From the NCBI GenBank assembly GCA_964006375.1, contig OZ023265.1:113415084-113479083 (forward strand): 64,000 bases of DNA. Reading direction: 5' to 3'. This stretch comes from Tillus elongatus. Lineage: Eukaryota > Arthropoda > Insecta > Coleoptera > Cleridae. Below are positions 32,862 through 42,576 of the stretch, in pieces. How positions within the stretch are numbered: position 1 is the first letter of the stretch; each line of letters starts with the position of its first letter. The notes beneath the pieces are model-generated. The model saw nothing but the letters and a program-made list of their open reading frames with translations, made no database searches and was not told the DNA's origin. Made by a program: the position numbers and the translations under genes.

Positions 32862-34085
32862 GTGTCTACCGGAAGTAACATTTTTATTGAATATGCTTAT
32901 AGAGTTTGCTTTGCTGAACAGCGTGTATGTATTGGTTCTATCGTACATCTCACGGATCTTCCGCGATAAGGGTTTGAAGTTTTTTATCTCAGTTTCTTGT
33001 AGAGCTTGTTACGAAACATACATTTTTGAAGATAGTTCATTTCTATCACTTTCCATTGAAAAGATATAACGATTTAAAGTTTAGACCGGAAGTGGCCATT
33101 TTATTGTATATTCCAATTTGATTTGGCCTCCTTAACACCGTGCATGTATTGGTTCTATCGTACATCTCACGGATCTTCCGCGATAAGGGTTTGAAGTTTT
33201 TTATCTCAGTTTCTTGTAGACCTTGTTATGAAACATCCATTTTTGAAGATAGTTCATTTCTATCACTTTCCGTTGAAAAGATACAAGGATTTAAAGTTTA
33301 GACCGGAAGTGGCCATTTTATTGTATATTCCAATTTGATTTGGCCTCCTTAACACCGTGCATGTATTGGTTCCATCGTACATCTCACGGATCTTCCGCGA
33401 TAAGGGTTTGAAGTTTTTTATCTCAGTTTCTTGTAGACCTTGTTACGAAACATACATTTTTGAAGTCGGTTCCTTTCTATCACTTTCCGTTGAAAAGATA
33501 TAACGATTTAAAGTTTAGACCGGAAGTGGCCATTTTATTGTATATTCCAATTTGATTTGGCCTCCTTAACACCGTGCATGTGTTGGTTCCATCGTACATC
33601 TCACGGATCTTCCGCGATAAGGGTTTAAAGTTTTTTATCTCAGTTTCTTGTAGACCTTGTTACGAAACATACATTTTTGAAGTCGGTTCCTTTCTATCAC
33701 TTTCCGTTGAAAAGATATAACGATTTAAAGTTTAGACCGGAAGTGGCCATTTTATTGTATATTCCAATTTGATTTGGCCTCCTTAACACCGTGCATGTGT
33801 TGGTTCTATCGTACATCTCACGGATCTTCCGCGATAAGGGTTTAAAGTTTTTTATCTCAGTTTCTTGTAGACCTTGTTATGAAACATACATTTTTTGAAG
33901 ATAGTTCCCTCTATCACTTTCCGTTGAAAAGATATAACGATTTAAAGTTTAGACCGGAAGTGGCCATTTTATTGTATATTCCAATTTGATTTGGCCTCCT
34001 TAACACCGTGCATGTATTGGTTCCTGCGTACGTCTCACGGATCTTCCGCGATAAGGGTTTTAAGTTTTTTATCTCATTTTAGTCG
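32862..34085. repeat. 217-bp tandem array, about 5.5 copies
   Basis: The start ACCGGAAGTGGCCATTTTAT recurs at 33085, 33302, 33519, 33736 and 33953, exactly 217 bp apart, with a diverged first copy. Units share CATCTCACGGATCTTCCGCG and CACTTTCC(A/G)TTGAAAAGATA. No coding potential. Absent from element 2. Confidence 0.95.
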
Positions 34086-34189
34086 CCATTTTTTAATTCT
34101 GCTTACTTAGACGAGTAACATGACACTAAACACGTGGTAGAAAGGAATTGAACCTGTAACCAACCATTGTTTCTAAGCTTAAGAGTTGA
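34086..34189 (-). other. Spacer with a B-box-like tRNA fragment
   Basis: The minus strand reads GGTTACAGGTTCAATTCCTT at about 34145-34165, resembling a tRNA T-arm, preceded by GCTTAGAAACAATGGTT. No complete tRNA fold found. Confidence 0.3.
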
Positions 34190-34745
34190 ACCTGTTGTCC
34201 ATTTTGTTTCTGAGCTTCTTTTGTTTTGCCAGCGACCTCTATTGTCTCTCCGATATTTGGTTATGTCTAATAACAAAAGCTTTATGAATGGTTTGTTTTA
34301 ATGGGGGGCGTAACTTTCAATCATGGAGTCTTCGACCAATACCATTATTCTCGCTTATCAACCTCACTCTCATTTGTCGGCTCTAAAGGTTGGGGTGACG
34401 TAACTTTAAATAATGGAGTCTTCAACCATCTTTATCAGCAAAAGGCACCATCTTTAAGAACGAAAGCCGCCATTCTTTATCAGCGAAAGGCACCATCTCT
34501 AAGAACCGAAGCCGCCATTTTTTATAATGTCAGCTTAAGGTATCACAGGCTTCCATCTTTCATTCCGCCATTTTTTATTCCGCCATTTTGGTTCCTCCGT
34601 TTTGGTTTCGCCTCTAATATTAATTATTATTTTGTAAATCATCCATTTGTCTAATAATAACAAAAACTTTAATTATGTTACATGTATGGTTTGTTTGTAA
34701 TTAAAAGTCGTATATATATACTAGCCTAAAACAATAAATTAACAA

Positions 34746-34819
34746 GCGTCTGCTTAGCTCAATGGGTAGCATCGTTGCCTCCCATCTGAGTGCCCGGGGT
34801 TCGAAACTCACCTGCGCCA
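34746..34819 (+). other. tRNA-like sequence in the right inverted repeat
   Basis: Plus-strand mirror of 24539-24611: starts GCGTCTGCTTAGCTCAATGG, has GGGGTTCGAAACTC as a B-box-like block, and ends CTGCGCCA. Degenerate stems. Confidence 0.6.
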
Positions 34820-34891
34820 AATGGTTTTTTTCAAAATATAATAATTTGAAGTAATAGGTTAGACACTTTGAAATGTTTGCATGTGACTGTC

Positions 34892-34921
34892 TGGCCAGAC
34901 AGTGACGTCACTGTCTGGCCA
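34892..34921. promoter_or_regulatory. 30-bp CRE-centred palindrome, right copy
   Basis: Same palindrome as 24437-24466, intact on both sides of the element. Confidence 0.7.
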
Positions 34922-35150
34922 GGATATTAAATGCCTCGAGCAAGATAACCACTGAAAAATAAGATCTTGGAGACGACCTGGCCAAAGTTTCCTAGACAGG
35001 TCAATGACCTTAGAATACATTGGAGGCCATCTTGGACTCCATCTTGGGGGGCGTGGCTAGGCGCCGGGGCGTGGCGCCGGGGCGTGGCTAGGCGCCGGCG
35101 CCCGACAGTGACGTCACTTCCTGTCTGTCCCAAGTGACCCCCTACCTACT

Positions 35151-35156
35151 AAACTC
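35151..35156. repeat. Target-site duplication of element 1 (right)
   Basis: AAACTC, matching 24135-24140. Confidence 0.93.
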
Positions 35157-35731
35157 TATAACTAACGTATATTTTTTTTTCTTATACCTTGTATAACAAC
35201 GTATATATTAAGCTTTACCACAGAACTGCGCCAGCCTGTATATATGAAAACAGGTTATATCTGAAACTAACCCCAGGTAGGGGTTATAGAGGGCTAGTTC
35301 TCGCTCATTTAAAGAAATATTTTTAGAATTCAAAACTCGTGGCCTCGTCTTAACGTCTATGTGTATGTATGTGTATTAAAAACACAATAACTTTTGAAAG
35401 CGTTCAATTCATGACTTTGTTTTTGGTATATAAAATTTTTGGACATTTTGAAACATAATGGCTGGAAAATCGGATGAATATAGGTTTAGCCCTAGATGTT
35501 CTTTGTATCTTTTTATTAGGTTAGAAAATGACTCTATAACATGTTTTTTTGTGTAAGACTTAGAAAAACTTAACTATAACCTATGTGGCATATTTTGCCA
35601 AAGCCACTTATTTCAGAATAACGGCCAATGTGTATTAATCGAATCAGTATTTGTAGTGAATTTTTATTTTAAAAAATTCACTAATAAAGAGGTATCGATG
35701 GTGAGACTTTGCAATTATTTTTTCAAATGAG
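35157..35731. repeat. Dispersed repeat A fragments
   Basis: GCTAGTTCTCGCTCATTTAA near 35293 and AAAATTCACTAATAAAGAGG near 35676 are repeat-A blocks in opposite orientations. The errantivirus inserted into the second. No gene. Confidence 0.55.
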
Positions 35732-35735
35732 CGCG
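35732..35735. repeat. Target duplication of the errantivirus (left)
   Basis: CGCG, repeated at 42998-43001. Removing the element restores the repeat-A text ...ATGAGCGCG/AACTAAG. Confidence 0.85.
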
Positions 35736-36156
35736 AGATAAATGGAGCCCAAACAATAGCCCATTATAATACAATGTCGCCTTCCCACGGTAAGAACCGC
35801 TGAGTCAGCCGCCGTCTTAACGGAGCCAAGAACTTGCAGGTCCAAAGTGCAAGTAGAACGGAATATCACTGTGAGAATCAACATCAGCAGATTCCTTGTG
35901 ATCCAGAGACAATAGTGCCACGCCTGGAGGGAAGACTATAAAGAGGCTAATCACAGAGGTAGAACCGTTCATTCTTGTTCCGAGTTAGTCATTAGCACAC
36001 CGAGTGCAGAGACTTTAGATCACATGTAGGTTGATCGTCTTATTTTAGTATATTATATTATTCATTTTTCTTGTAACTAAATAATTAAGTATTGATTGTT
36101 CAAAGTATTAAATAAATTGTTTTAAAAAGTCAAACGTCTTAACCGTGAAGTTAAGT
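35736..36156 (+). repeat. 5' LTR
   Basis: 421 bp, AGATAAATGG...GAAGTTAAGT. TATAAAG at 35937 and AATAAA at 36111 are the likely promoter and poly-A signals. Confidence 0.92.
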
Positions 36157-36176
36157 GGCGCAGTCGGTAGGATTGG
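36157..36176 (+). other. Primer binding site
   Basis: GGCGCAGTCGGTAGGATTGG right after the LTR (with the last T of the LTR gives TGGCGCAGTCGGTAGGAT), the type seen in 17.6/297-like errantiviruses and attributed to a tRNA-Ser primer. Confidence 0.75.
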
Positions 36177-36305
36177 TTAGAAAACCGAAAGCATATCGAT
36201 TTTTAAGCGTATCGACGCCTAATAACCAATTCGAGCCAAGCAGAGCCAAGTTAAAGCAGAAATAGTGGCCAAGCAGAGCCAAATGGAAGCAGCAACCATC
36301 GTATT

Positions 36306-36314
36306 ATGGTAAGT
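36306..36314 (+). promoter_or_regulatory. Candidate splice donor in the leader (ATG/GTAAGT)
   Basis: A consensus GTAAGT follows an ATG upstream of gag. Env of this group is made from a spliced RNA, so this is the best donor candidate. Acceptor-like CAG sites at 40998 and 41034 lie before env, but joining them to this ATG does not keep the env frame. Confidence 0.45.
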
Positions 36315-36372
36315 TTACTGCTATCCCATTTTACATTTCCAATTTTTTATATGTGTTGTATTGAAACGTTAT

Positions 36373-37581
36373 ATGTCTGATTCAGAGGAAGAATCACAAA
36401 GTTTATGTAACATAGAGTATAGATTCAGATCAATCAGCATTAGCGACAATAACATAACAGTAAATCATTCAAATATTAATAAGAGTAGTAATAGTAGCAA
36501 CATGACAGACCAATTCAAAGAATTTTTTATGAAAGCTATTCCCGAGTTCGACGGGCAACCAGCCAACGTAGGCAACTTTTTAAAGGCATGTGACTTGGTC
36601 ATGAATCAGTTCTACGTGCCAAATGAGAATCTGTATATGAATCACTTCTTGCTAAATTATGTTCAAACTAAACTAACGGGAACAGCCCGGCTTATAGTAA
36701 ATACAAAGATAATTAATACGTGGGCAGACCTGAGAGAGGCCATTGTTCAGAATTTTTCAGACCAAAGAGATGATCATAGTTTACTAGCGGAGATGTTAAC
36801 CTTGAAACAGCGGAATGCTGAAGACGCACTGTCGTTCGCGAACAGATGCCGTCATATAGAGCAATTGCTCATCTCGAGTTTAATAGCTAACGAGCAAAAT
36901 GAAGGCGTGCGATTAATTAAGAAAGACATATACCAGAATCAAACATTAAAAGCGTTCTTAGGAGGGCTACGCAATCCGTTAGGGCTCGTCTTGCGTAGTC
37001 AAGGACCTTCGAGCATAGAACATGCTTTGAAATTCGTATTCGCAGAGGAAAATTTCGATTATAGAGATAAAACAATAAATAAGAATTTCAGTAATAGTAA
37101 TAAATTAGAAGGACAAAACCGTACGTTCTTTCAGAGACAAAATAACCCACCTTTTCAGAATGTACAATTTCAGAGACCTTTCCAAACAAACTTTAGACCA
37201 TTTCAACAACATAATAACCAAAACAATCACACAAATTCCCAGCCTAGACAAAATCAACACTTTGTACCAAGGCAAAATTTTTCGAGTCAATTTAGGAGAC
37301 CCAACTTCAATAATCAACCGGGTCGACCCAATGTAAACCATAATGCTAACAGAAATTATCACGAACCAATGGAAGTAGATAGTTCTAACACTAGACTGTC
37401 ATTACCAAGGAGAGCAGCTCACGTAAATAATATAGAATTTAATGAAAACGAAGTAAATGAAACAAATTACGATGTAAATTATGTAAACGAAGAATTAAAT
37501 TACGAAAATTCGCCAGCCGAGGAATACGATATCCAACAGCGAAATTTTCCCACTGCAGGGCCCTCAACGAGAGAACCGTGA
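36373..37581 (+). CDS. gag: Gag (errantivirus)
   Basis: 402 residues from the ATG at 36373 (four upstream codons lack an ATG). Residues about 40-230 are the helical capsid region (FKEFFMKAIPEFDGQPANVG; LLAEMLTLKQRNAEDALSFA). The C-terminal third is Asn/Gln/Arg-rich (FQRPFQTNFRPFQQHNNQNN) with no CCHC zinc knuckle, as usual in gypsy-group Gag. It forms virus-like particles and binds genomic RNA. A slippery A AAT TTT at 37542-37548 precedes the stop for -1 shift into pol. Intact. Confidence 0.88.
   Translation: MSDSEEESQSLCNIEYRFRSISISDNNITVNHSNINKSSNSSNMTDQFKEFFMKAIPEFDGQPANVGNFLKACDLVMNQFYVPNENLYMNHFLLNYVQTKLTGTARLIVNTKIINTWADLREAIVQNFSDQRDDHSLLAEMLTLKQRNAEDALSFANRCRHIEQLLISSLIANEQNEGVRLIKKDIYQNQTLKAFLGGLRNPLGLVLRSQGPSSIEHALKFVFAEENFDYRDKTINKNFSNSNKLEGQNRTFFQRQNNPPFQNVQFQRPFQTNFRPFQQHNNQNNHTNSQPRQNQHFVPRQNFSSQFRRPNFNNQPGRPNVNHNANRNYHEPMEVDSSNTRLSLPRRAAHVNNIEFNENEVNETNYDVNYVNEELNYENSPAEEYDIQQRNFPTAGPSTREP
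37542..37548 (+). promoter_or_regulatory. -1 ribosomal frameshift heptamer A AAT TTT
   Basis: In the gag frame the codons are CGA AAT TTT, fitting the X XXY YYZ rule. The pol frame is -1 and open across this point. The gag stop lies 31 bases downstream. Confidence 0.75.
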
Positions 37582-40500
37582 TAGATATAAATAATATGAA
37601 TACATTATGTAAGTTACCGTATATAGAATTAAATGAAATATCAGGTAAATTTTTGTTAGACTCAGGATCTTCAAAAAATCTTTTGAATCCTGCTGTAGCA
37701 TATTATAAGTTCCCTAAAAACATATTTACGCATGATTTTACCATACGCACCGTGCATGGCATTTCGAAGCACTGTAAGCGTGCACGTATTAAACTTAAAT
37801 CGATTTCAGAGGAAATACAAGAGTTCTGCCTGTTTAACTTTAACACATTTTTTTCGAAATTGATTGGGATGGAATTTCTGAAACGAAACGAAGCTAAAAT
37901 AGATTTTAAGGAGCACAAACTGTATATAGGCAAGAATATTATACCAATAAAATTCACAGATCTTAGCGTAAGTCGATCGGGACAAACAGAAGCCAACGCA
38001 GATGGTTTAAAGCTACCCGAGACTCGTTTACATTTAAACAATATAATAACCCAGCAGTATTTCATACGTAATGAAGAACTTGAGACAATTAATCACGTAC
38101 TAAATAATAACCAAGCTTATAATGTAAGAGATAGGCCATTCAGCAGATTAAATAAACAATATGCATCTGAAACCAGATACAGCCAAGGGAGAAGTCCGTT
38201 TGCACCAGTAGTTATACAAAATAACAATTCTAGTACAACTCATATTAATAATTTAAACACTTACGATACGGGGCGTAATCAAAAACGGATTAATAATGAG
38301 AATGTCTTAATTGAACAAATAGATACAGGAGAATTAAATGACGAGGAAAAACAATTGTTATTTAGTTTATTATCAGAATATCAGGACATATTTTTAAATA
38401 AAAACGAACCATTGACGCACACAAATGCAATAAAACATAGAAGGAAAACCGATAAAATACCTGTCTATGCTAAATTAAACAAACAACCAATTCCCGAAAT
38501 AGATAAAATATTAAACAAGATTGGGAGAGCCCAATACTTTTCAAAGATCAATTTAATGTATGGATATCCCCAAAGCAATCAGAACGCATTAAAAGGCTTA
38601 ATTGGACAAACATGCCTTGTATATATGGATGACGTCATAGTTTTCTCCACATCTTTACAGGAACACCTTGAGAAACTAAAACTAGTATTCGAGCGCTTCA
38701 GGCAAAGCAACTTAAAGATCCAGCTAGACAAAAGCGATTTCCTAAGGAAGGAAGTCGAGTTTTTAGGACACGTGGTCAGCTCAGACGGGATTCGTCCGAA
38801 TCCAAAGAAACTGGACGCAATAAGGAAATTCCCGATACCTAAAACTCCAAAGGAAATAAAATCATTCCTAGGATTAGTTGGATACTATCGTAAATTCATA
38901 GAAAACTTCGCACACGTTACGAAACCACTAACAAAATGTTTAAGGAAAAACTCGAAGATAAACGTGAACGACGAAGAATACATTGCTGCCTTTAACTCAT
39001 GTAAAGACATATTAATGAATTCACCTGTACTTATATCACCGGATTTTTCTAAAGACTTTATATTAACAACCGACGCTTCAAACGTAGCAATAGCCGGAAT
39101 ATTAAGCCAAGGCGAACCCAATGCGGATCACCCGATAGCTTACGCCAGCCGGACATTAAACGACACCGAATCCAGGTACAGCACAATCGAGAAAGAATTA
39201 TTAGCCATCGTGTGGGCAACTAACTATTTTAGACCATACTTATACGGAAGGAAATTCACTATATACACGGACCATAAACCTTTAAAATGGTTATTTTCGT
39301 TGAAACAACCAAATTCAAAATTGCTCCGTTGGAGATTAAAATTAGAAGAATATGAATTTAAAATTGAATACAAAAAAGGAAAGCTAAACTGCGCAGCAGA
39401 TGCACTGTCCAGAGTAGAAATAAACCCACTAGACATAGATAATCAGTCAATGGCGAATAATATCGACGAAGAGGAAGAAATCATAGAAATTGACGATGAC
39501 GACACAGCAAACTCGAATGCGGACTCGTATTCGGCACCAGGCATACCAATACTCGAGGAAGAATTCGTTAACAGCAAAACCAATCAGATAGTTTTTAAAA
39601 ATACGGATAAACCGGACATATTCTCAGTCAGAAGAGATAAAAGAAATTTCATCTATGCAAACTTCAATTTAAATAAACCGGATCAGATAGAGAAATTTAT
39701 AAAAGAATACTGTTTACCACAAAGGAAATATTATTGCATTTTTGTAAATGAACAAGATTACGAACTAGTAAGTTCGGCAATCAATAAAAACTTTAATAAC
39801 GTAGAATCACCCAAATTTTATAGATGTCTGGAAATTAGGAATGAAATTAACGAGGACGAATTAACCGAGACTATAACGAAATATCACGAGGGGAAGAGTA
39901 ACCATCGCGGGGCGGATGAGACTTACCTAAGAATGAAGAAAATATACTACTATCCCAACTTAAAGAAACATATAGAGGAATATGTACGAAATTGCGAATT
40001 ATGCAAAACGTGCAAATACAATAGGAACCCGGTACAAATAGCATTGGAGCACACCCCCACAGCATCTAAACCATTAGAGATATTACACATTGACACATTC
40101 CAAATTGAACAAGCTATCTTCCTAACAATTATAGATCCATTTAGTAAATTTGGCCAAGCATTTCCAATAAAAAGTAAAAGTGCTACGGAAATTGCAAAAA
40201 ACTTGATCAAGTACTTTTCACAGTATGGAGCGTGTAAAATAATAATCGCAGACTCAGGTACGGAGTTTTCAAACCAGGTAATTAAAGAACTATTGGAAAC
40301 ATATCAGATAGAGTTACATATAACAACACCGCAAAACCCAACATCCAATGGACCTATCGAGAGATTTCACAGCACGATTATTGAACATTATCGAATATTC
40401 AAAATGAAATTTAAAAATATGAAACCCATAGACTTAATACCATATTGTATATTCGCTTACAACTCGACAATACACTCACAGACACTAAAACCACCTTTTG

Positions 40501-40877
40501 ATTTAATATTTGGCTACATACCCGAAATGTTTAACTATGACCCGGAAGTCATAATTACACAGGAATACAACGTACAACATAAAGATTTAATGCAAATTAT
40601 TTACGAGATAGTCAGAAGCAGGATAGAGAATTCAAAAATAAAAACGTTACAACGGACAAATAAAAACACGAACCAACCGTTCAAGGAAGGTGATATTGTC
40701 TATAAAAAGATACCACCAGGCTTTCATAAAAAACATAAAAACCCATTTTCAGGACCGTACTCAATAATATCCCTATTAGAACATAACAAAACTATTTTAA
40801 TAAATCATAAAAATGACGAACAGACGATAGCACATTTAAGAAATTTACGTATTGCAGGTTCCTTGCCACGGGAATAA
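37578..40877 (+). CDS. pol: Pol with protease, deleted RT, RNase H and integrase
   Basis: 1099 codons from 37578 in the -1 frame relative to gag. Order: aspartic protease (DSGSS at 28-32); RT with YMDD at 349-352; RNase H (TTDASNVAIAGILSQ; YTDHKPLKWLF); zinc HHCC region about 39885-40020; integrase core with HIDTF, IADSGTEF and the PIERFHS Glu. Odd: RT blocks are missing. At about 38475 the N-terminal fingers segment (the SPWSSPIWVVPKK-like block) is skipped, and at about 38570 the palm segment up to just before YMDD (the FG-x-NAP-x-TFQ-like block) is skipped. The first palm position reads KINLMYGY instead of the family's catalytic Asp context. The reading frame is preserved across both. Inferred: protease, RNase H and integrase may still be active, but RT is dead. 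Confidence 0.88.
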   Translation: MIDINNMNTLCKLPYIELNEISGKFLLDSGSSKNLLNPAVAYYKFPKNIFTHDFTIRTVHGISKHCKRARIKLKSISEEIQEFCLFNFNTFFSKLIGMEFLKRNEAKIDFKEHKLYIGKNIIPIKFTDLSVSRSGQTEANADGLKLPETRLHLNNIITQQYFIRNEELETINHVLNNNQAYNVRDRPFSRLNKQYASETRYSQGRSPFAPVVIQNNNSSTTHINNLNTYDTGRNQKRINNENVLIEQIDTGELNDEEKQLLFSLLSEYQDIFLNKNEPLTHTNAIKHRRKTDKIPVYAKLNKQPIPEIDKILNKIGRAQYFSKINLMYGYPQSNQNALKGLIGQTCLVYMDDVIVFSTSLQEHLEKLKLVFERFRQSNLKIQLDKSDFLRKEVEFLGHVVSSDGIRPNPKKLDAIRKFPIPKTPKEIKSFLGLVGYYRKFIENFAHVTKPLTKCLRKNSKINVNDEEYIAAFNSCKDILMNSPVLISPDFSKDFILTTDASNVAIAGILSQGEPNADHPIAYASRTLNDTESRYSTIEKELLAIVWATNYFRPYLYGRKFTIYTDHKPLKWLFSLKQPNSKLLRWRLKLEEYEFKIEYKKGKLNCAADALSRVEINPLDIDNQSMANNIDEEEEIIEIDDDDTANSNADSYSAPGIPILEEEFVNSKTNQIVFKNTDKPDIFSVRRDKRNFIYANFNLNKPDQIEKFIKEYCLPQRKYYCIFVNEQDYELVSSAINKNFNNVESPKFYRCLEIRNEINEDELTETITKYHEGKSNHRGADETYLRMKKIYYYPNLKKHIEEYVRNCELCKTCKYNRNPVQIALEHTPTASKPLEILHIDTFQIEQAIFLTIIDPFSKFGQAFPIKSKSATEIAKNLIKYFSQYGACKIIIADSGTEFSNQVIKELLETYQIELHITTPQNPTSNGPIERFHSTIIEHYRIFKMKFKNMKPIDLIPYCIFAYNSTIHSQTLKPPFDLIFGYIPEMFNYDPEVIITQEYNVQHKDLMQIIYEIVRSRIENSKIKTLQRTNKNTNQPFKEGDIVYKKIPPGFHKKHKNPFSGPYSIISLLEHNKTILINHKNDEQTIAHLRNLRIAGSLPRE

Positions 40878-41042
40878 CAGCCCAAATACAAGACTTGACA
40901 GACAACCCAGGCATGTTACCAAAGAAATTAGGCACAGCATACACTGAGACTAGCAACTGGAATCTGATACACATACATGACTTGACACAATTACACAGAC
41001 TACAACCAAATAAAAAGACACTACACAAATACAGTTACCTTC

Positions 41043-42554
41043 ATGACAAAAGATTATCATTCTGAATATCATAATTTCATATTGACATTGAATTTCACCA
41101 TAGATAATGTAGACGATATATTTTATAGGATTTTTCCGAATAACAGTATTATTAATAGACGAAAACGTGGCCTAATAAACGGACTAGGTTCTATATTTAA
41201 GTCAATCACGGGGAATCTCGATTCACAAGATGGGGAACGCATTCAACAAGCATTAGAAGTCTTAACGACAGATCAAAATAAAATTCATGAACTTTTTAGG
41301 TCTCAAAATTCAATCATGCTCGAGGCAATAGTCGAGTTTAATAACACGATAGTAGGATTGAGTCATAACGAAGCCACGATAGTAAATAGGATAAATGAAT
41401 TAGGTAATACAGTAGAAAGCCTGCGAAGTGAACAATTAACTCACTATCATCGCATTAAGATCCTAGAGTTACTCATGCAGCTAGGACAATTATTAAACAA
41501 TATTCAAGAAATAGCACTAACAACAGAAAATGCCATCACTTTTGCAAAATTAGGAATCTTTCACACATCCATACTAAAACCAACATTTATAATAAAAGAA
41601 ATCAATAAAATCCAAAATTATGCAACTAATGCTAAAGTAATAACAACCACTGATCTGAATCTATACGAAAAAGTCTTTAAAATAAAAGCCGTCCAAAACA
41701 ATTTCAAAATTATATTTCAAATAGAAATACCTCTGGTAGATGAATCAGAATATGATTATTATCAATTATATACATTACCTGTCCCTAGAAAGACACACCT
41801 TTTTACCATGATAATTCCTAGAACCAAATACCTTATCCTAAGCAGTAAACAATATGCCTATCGTAATGAAGAATGTCAAAATTTAAAGAACCAAATATAT
41901 TTTTGCAAAGACGACAATCCAACAACCATGAATGATCAAAACCCATGTAAAATAAAGCTAATAAAATTTCAAAAACCTATTAACAATTGTAATCAAGAAT
42001 TAGTCAAAATTAATAGAACCACAGTTTCGAGATATGGAACCAGTCAGTATATAGTTATAGCACCCGAAGAAACTAACGCCAGAATAACTTGCAAGGAACA
42101 GGAGTGGACCAACATCATCAAGGGTACAAAATTAATCAACCTGCAACCAAATTGCCAATTAACCATAGGCAACAAAATTTACAAGACCGGCCCAGCAACA
42201 GCAGAAACACAACAACTATTCAACCTGCCTACACTAGAAACCCCCATTCAAGAAGATCAACCAAATCCAGGACCAGTACCCGAAATATCATTAGAAAACG
42301 TACAGCTACACAACATAAATCAAATCCAACACCAACTTCAAAAAATTAAACAAAATATACCAGGACCTATAACAATACCAATCCATCACCTGAGTATATG
42401 GACAATATTACTGTACATAGCTGTCTTAATAACCATCACAACGATAGCCGTCCGAATGGGGTTGAAGAAACGAAGAACCCGCACAGAAGATAAAGGAACA
42501 AAAACAGGAACCACCGAGTCCGGATTTCCGTTGAAAATCTGGAACGAACCATAG
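41043..42554 (+). CDS. env: Env, insect F-like membrane fusion protein (errantivirus)
   Basis: 503 residues from the ATG at 41043. A furin-like RRKR is at 39-42, followed by GLINGLGSIFKSITGNLD, the fusion-peptide and heptad region typical of baculovirus F/errantivirus Env. A Cys-containing ectodomain and a transmembrane segment at about 450-474 (WTILLYIAVLITITTIAV) with a short basic cytoplasmic tail follow. No signal peptide is visible after this ATG, and the frame is open only to 40986 upstream, so the true N-terminus may come from splicing or be damaged. Known: such Env lets gypsy-like elements move between cells. The ORF itself has no stop or shift. Confidence 0.85.
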   Translation: MTKDYHSEYHNFILTLNFTIDNVDDIFYRIFPNNSIINRRKRGLINGLGSIFKSITGNLDSQDGERIQQALEVLTTDQNKIHELFRSQNSIMLEAIVEFNNTIVGLSHNEATIVNRINELGNTVESLRSEQLTHYHRIKILELLMQLGQLLNNIQEIALTTENAITFAKLGIFHTSILKPTFIIKEINKIQNYATNAKVITTTDLNLYEKVFKIKAVQNNFKIIFQIEIPLVDESEYDYYQLYTLPVPRKTHLFTMIIPRTKYLILSSKQYAYRNEECQNLKNQIYFCKDDNPTTMNDQNPCKIKLIKFQKPINNCNQELVKINRTTVSRYGTSQYIVIAPEETNARITCKEQEWTNIIKGTKLINLQPNCQLTIGNKIYKTGPATAETQQLFNLPTLETPIQEDQPNPGPVPEISLENVQLHNINQIQHQLQKIKQNIPGPITIPIHHLSIWTILLYIAVLITITTIAVRMGLKKRRTRTEDKGTKTGTTESGFPLKIWNEP

Positions 42555-42564
42555 CTTCGTCTTT

Positions 42565-42576
42565 AAAAAGGGGAGG
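42565..42576 (+). other. Polypurine tract
   Basis: AAAAAGGGGAGG directly before the 3' LTR, the plus-strand primer of LTR elements. Confidence 0.85.

Larger units (their letters stand above)
24141..35150 (+). mobile_element. Element 1: Polinton/Maverick-type element without polymerase or integrase
   Basis: Seen: 11,010 bp bounded by inverted termini AGTAGGTAGGGGGTCAC... and a perfect 6-bp target duplication AAACTC. Known: 6-bp duplications, long inverted repeats starting AG, and a cassette of packaging ATPase, adenain-like protease, minor and major jelly-roll capsid proteins are the hallmarks of Polintons (Mavericks/adintovirus-like elements). The contents, left to right, are KilA-N (+), chromodomain relic (-), fibre-like protein (-), conserved YWDD protein (-), tandem array, ATPase (-), pX-protease fusion (+), minor capsid (+), mini-protein (+), major capsid (+) and a 217-bp tandem array. 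No protein-primed PolB or complete retroviral-type integrase is present, and the gaps are too small to hide one. Inferred: it depends on a helper element for replication and integration. Confidence 0.9.
34190..35150 (-). repeat. Right terminal inverted repeat of element 1
   Basis: Reverse complement of 24141-24960, ending CCTACCTACT at 35150. Contains the mirrored 30-bp CRE palindrome (34892-34921), the GC minisatellite (35050-35102) and a tandem duplication of the AAAGGCACCATCT block (34438-34515). Confidence 0.9.

Noticed and set aside
32387..33069. Short frames beyond the element 1 capsid gene as extra genes
   Set aside because: They overlap the poly-A region, the terminal-repeat relic and the 217-bp array, are not kept in element 2 and have no recognisable motif.
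36306..41060. Env start made by joining the leader ATG to the acceptors at 40998 or 41034
   Set aside because: The frame is lost in both joins; the real splice pattern cannot be fixed from sequence alone.
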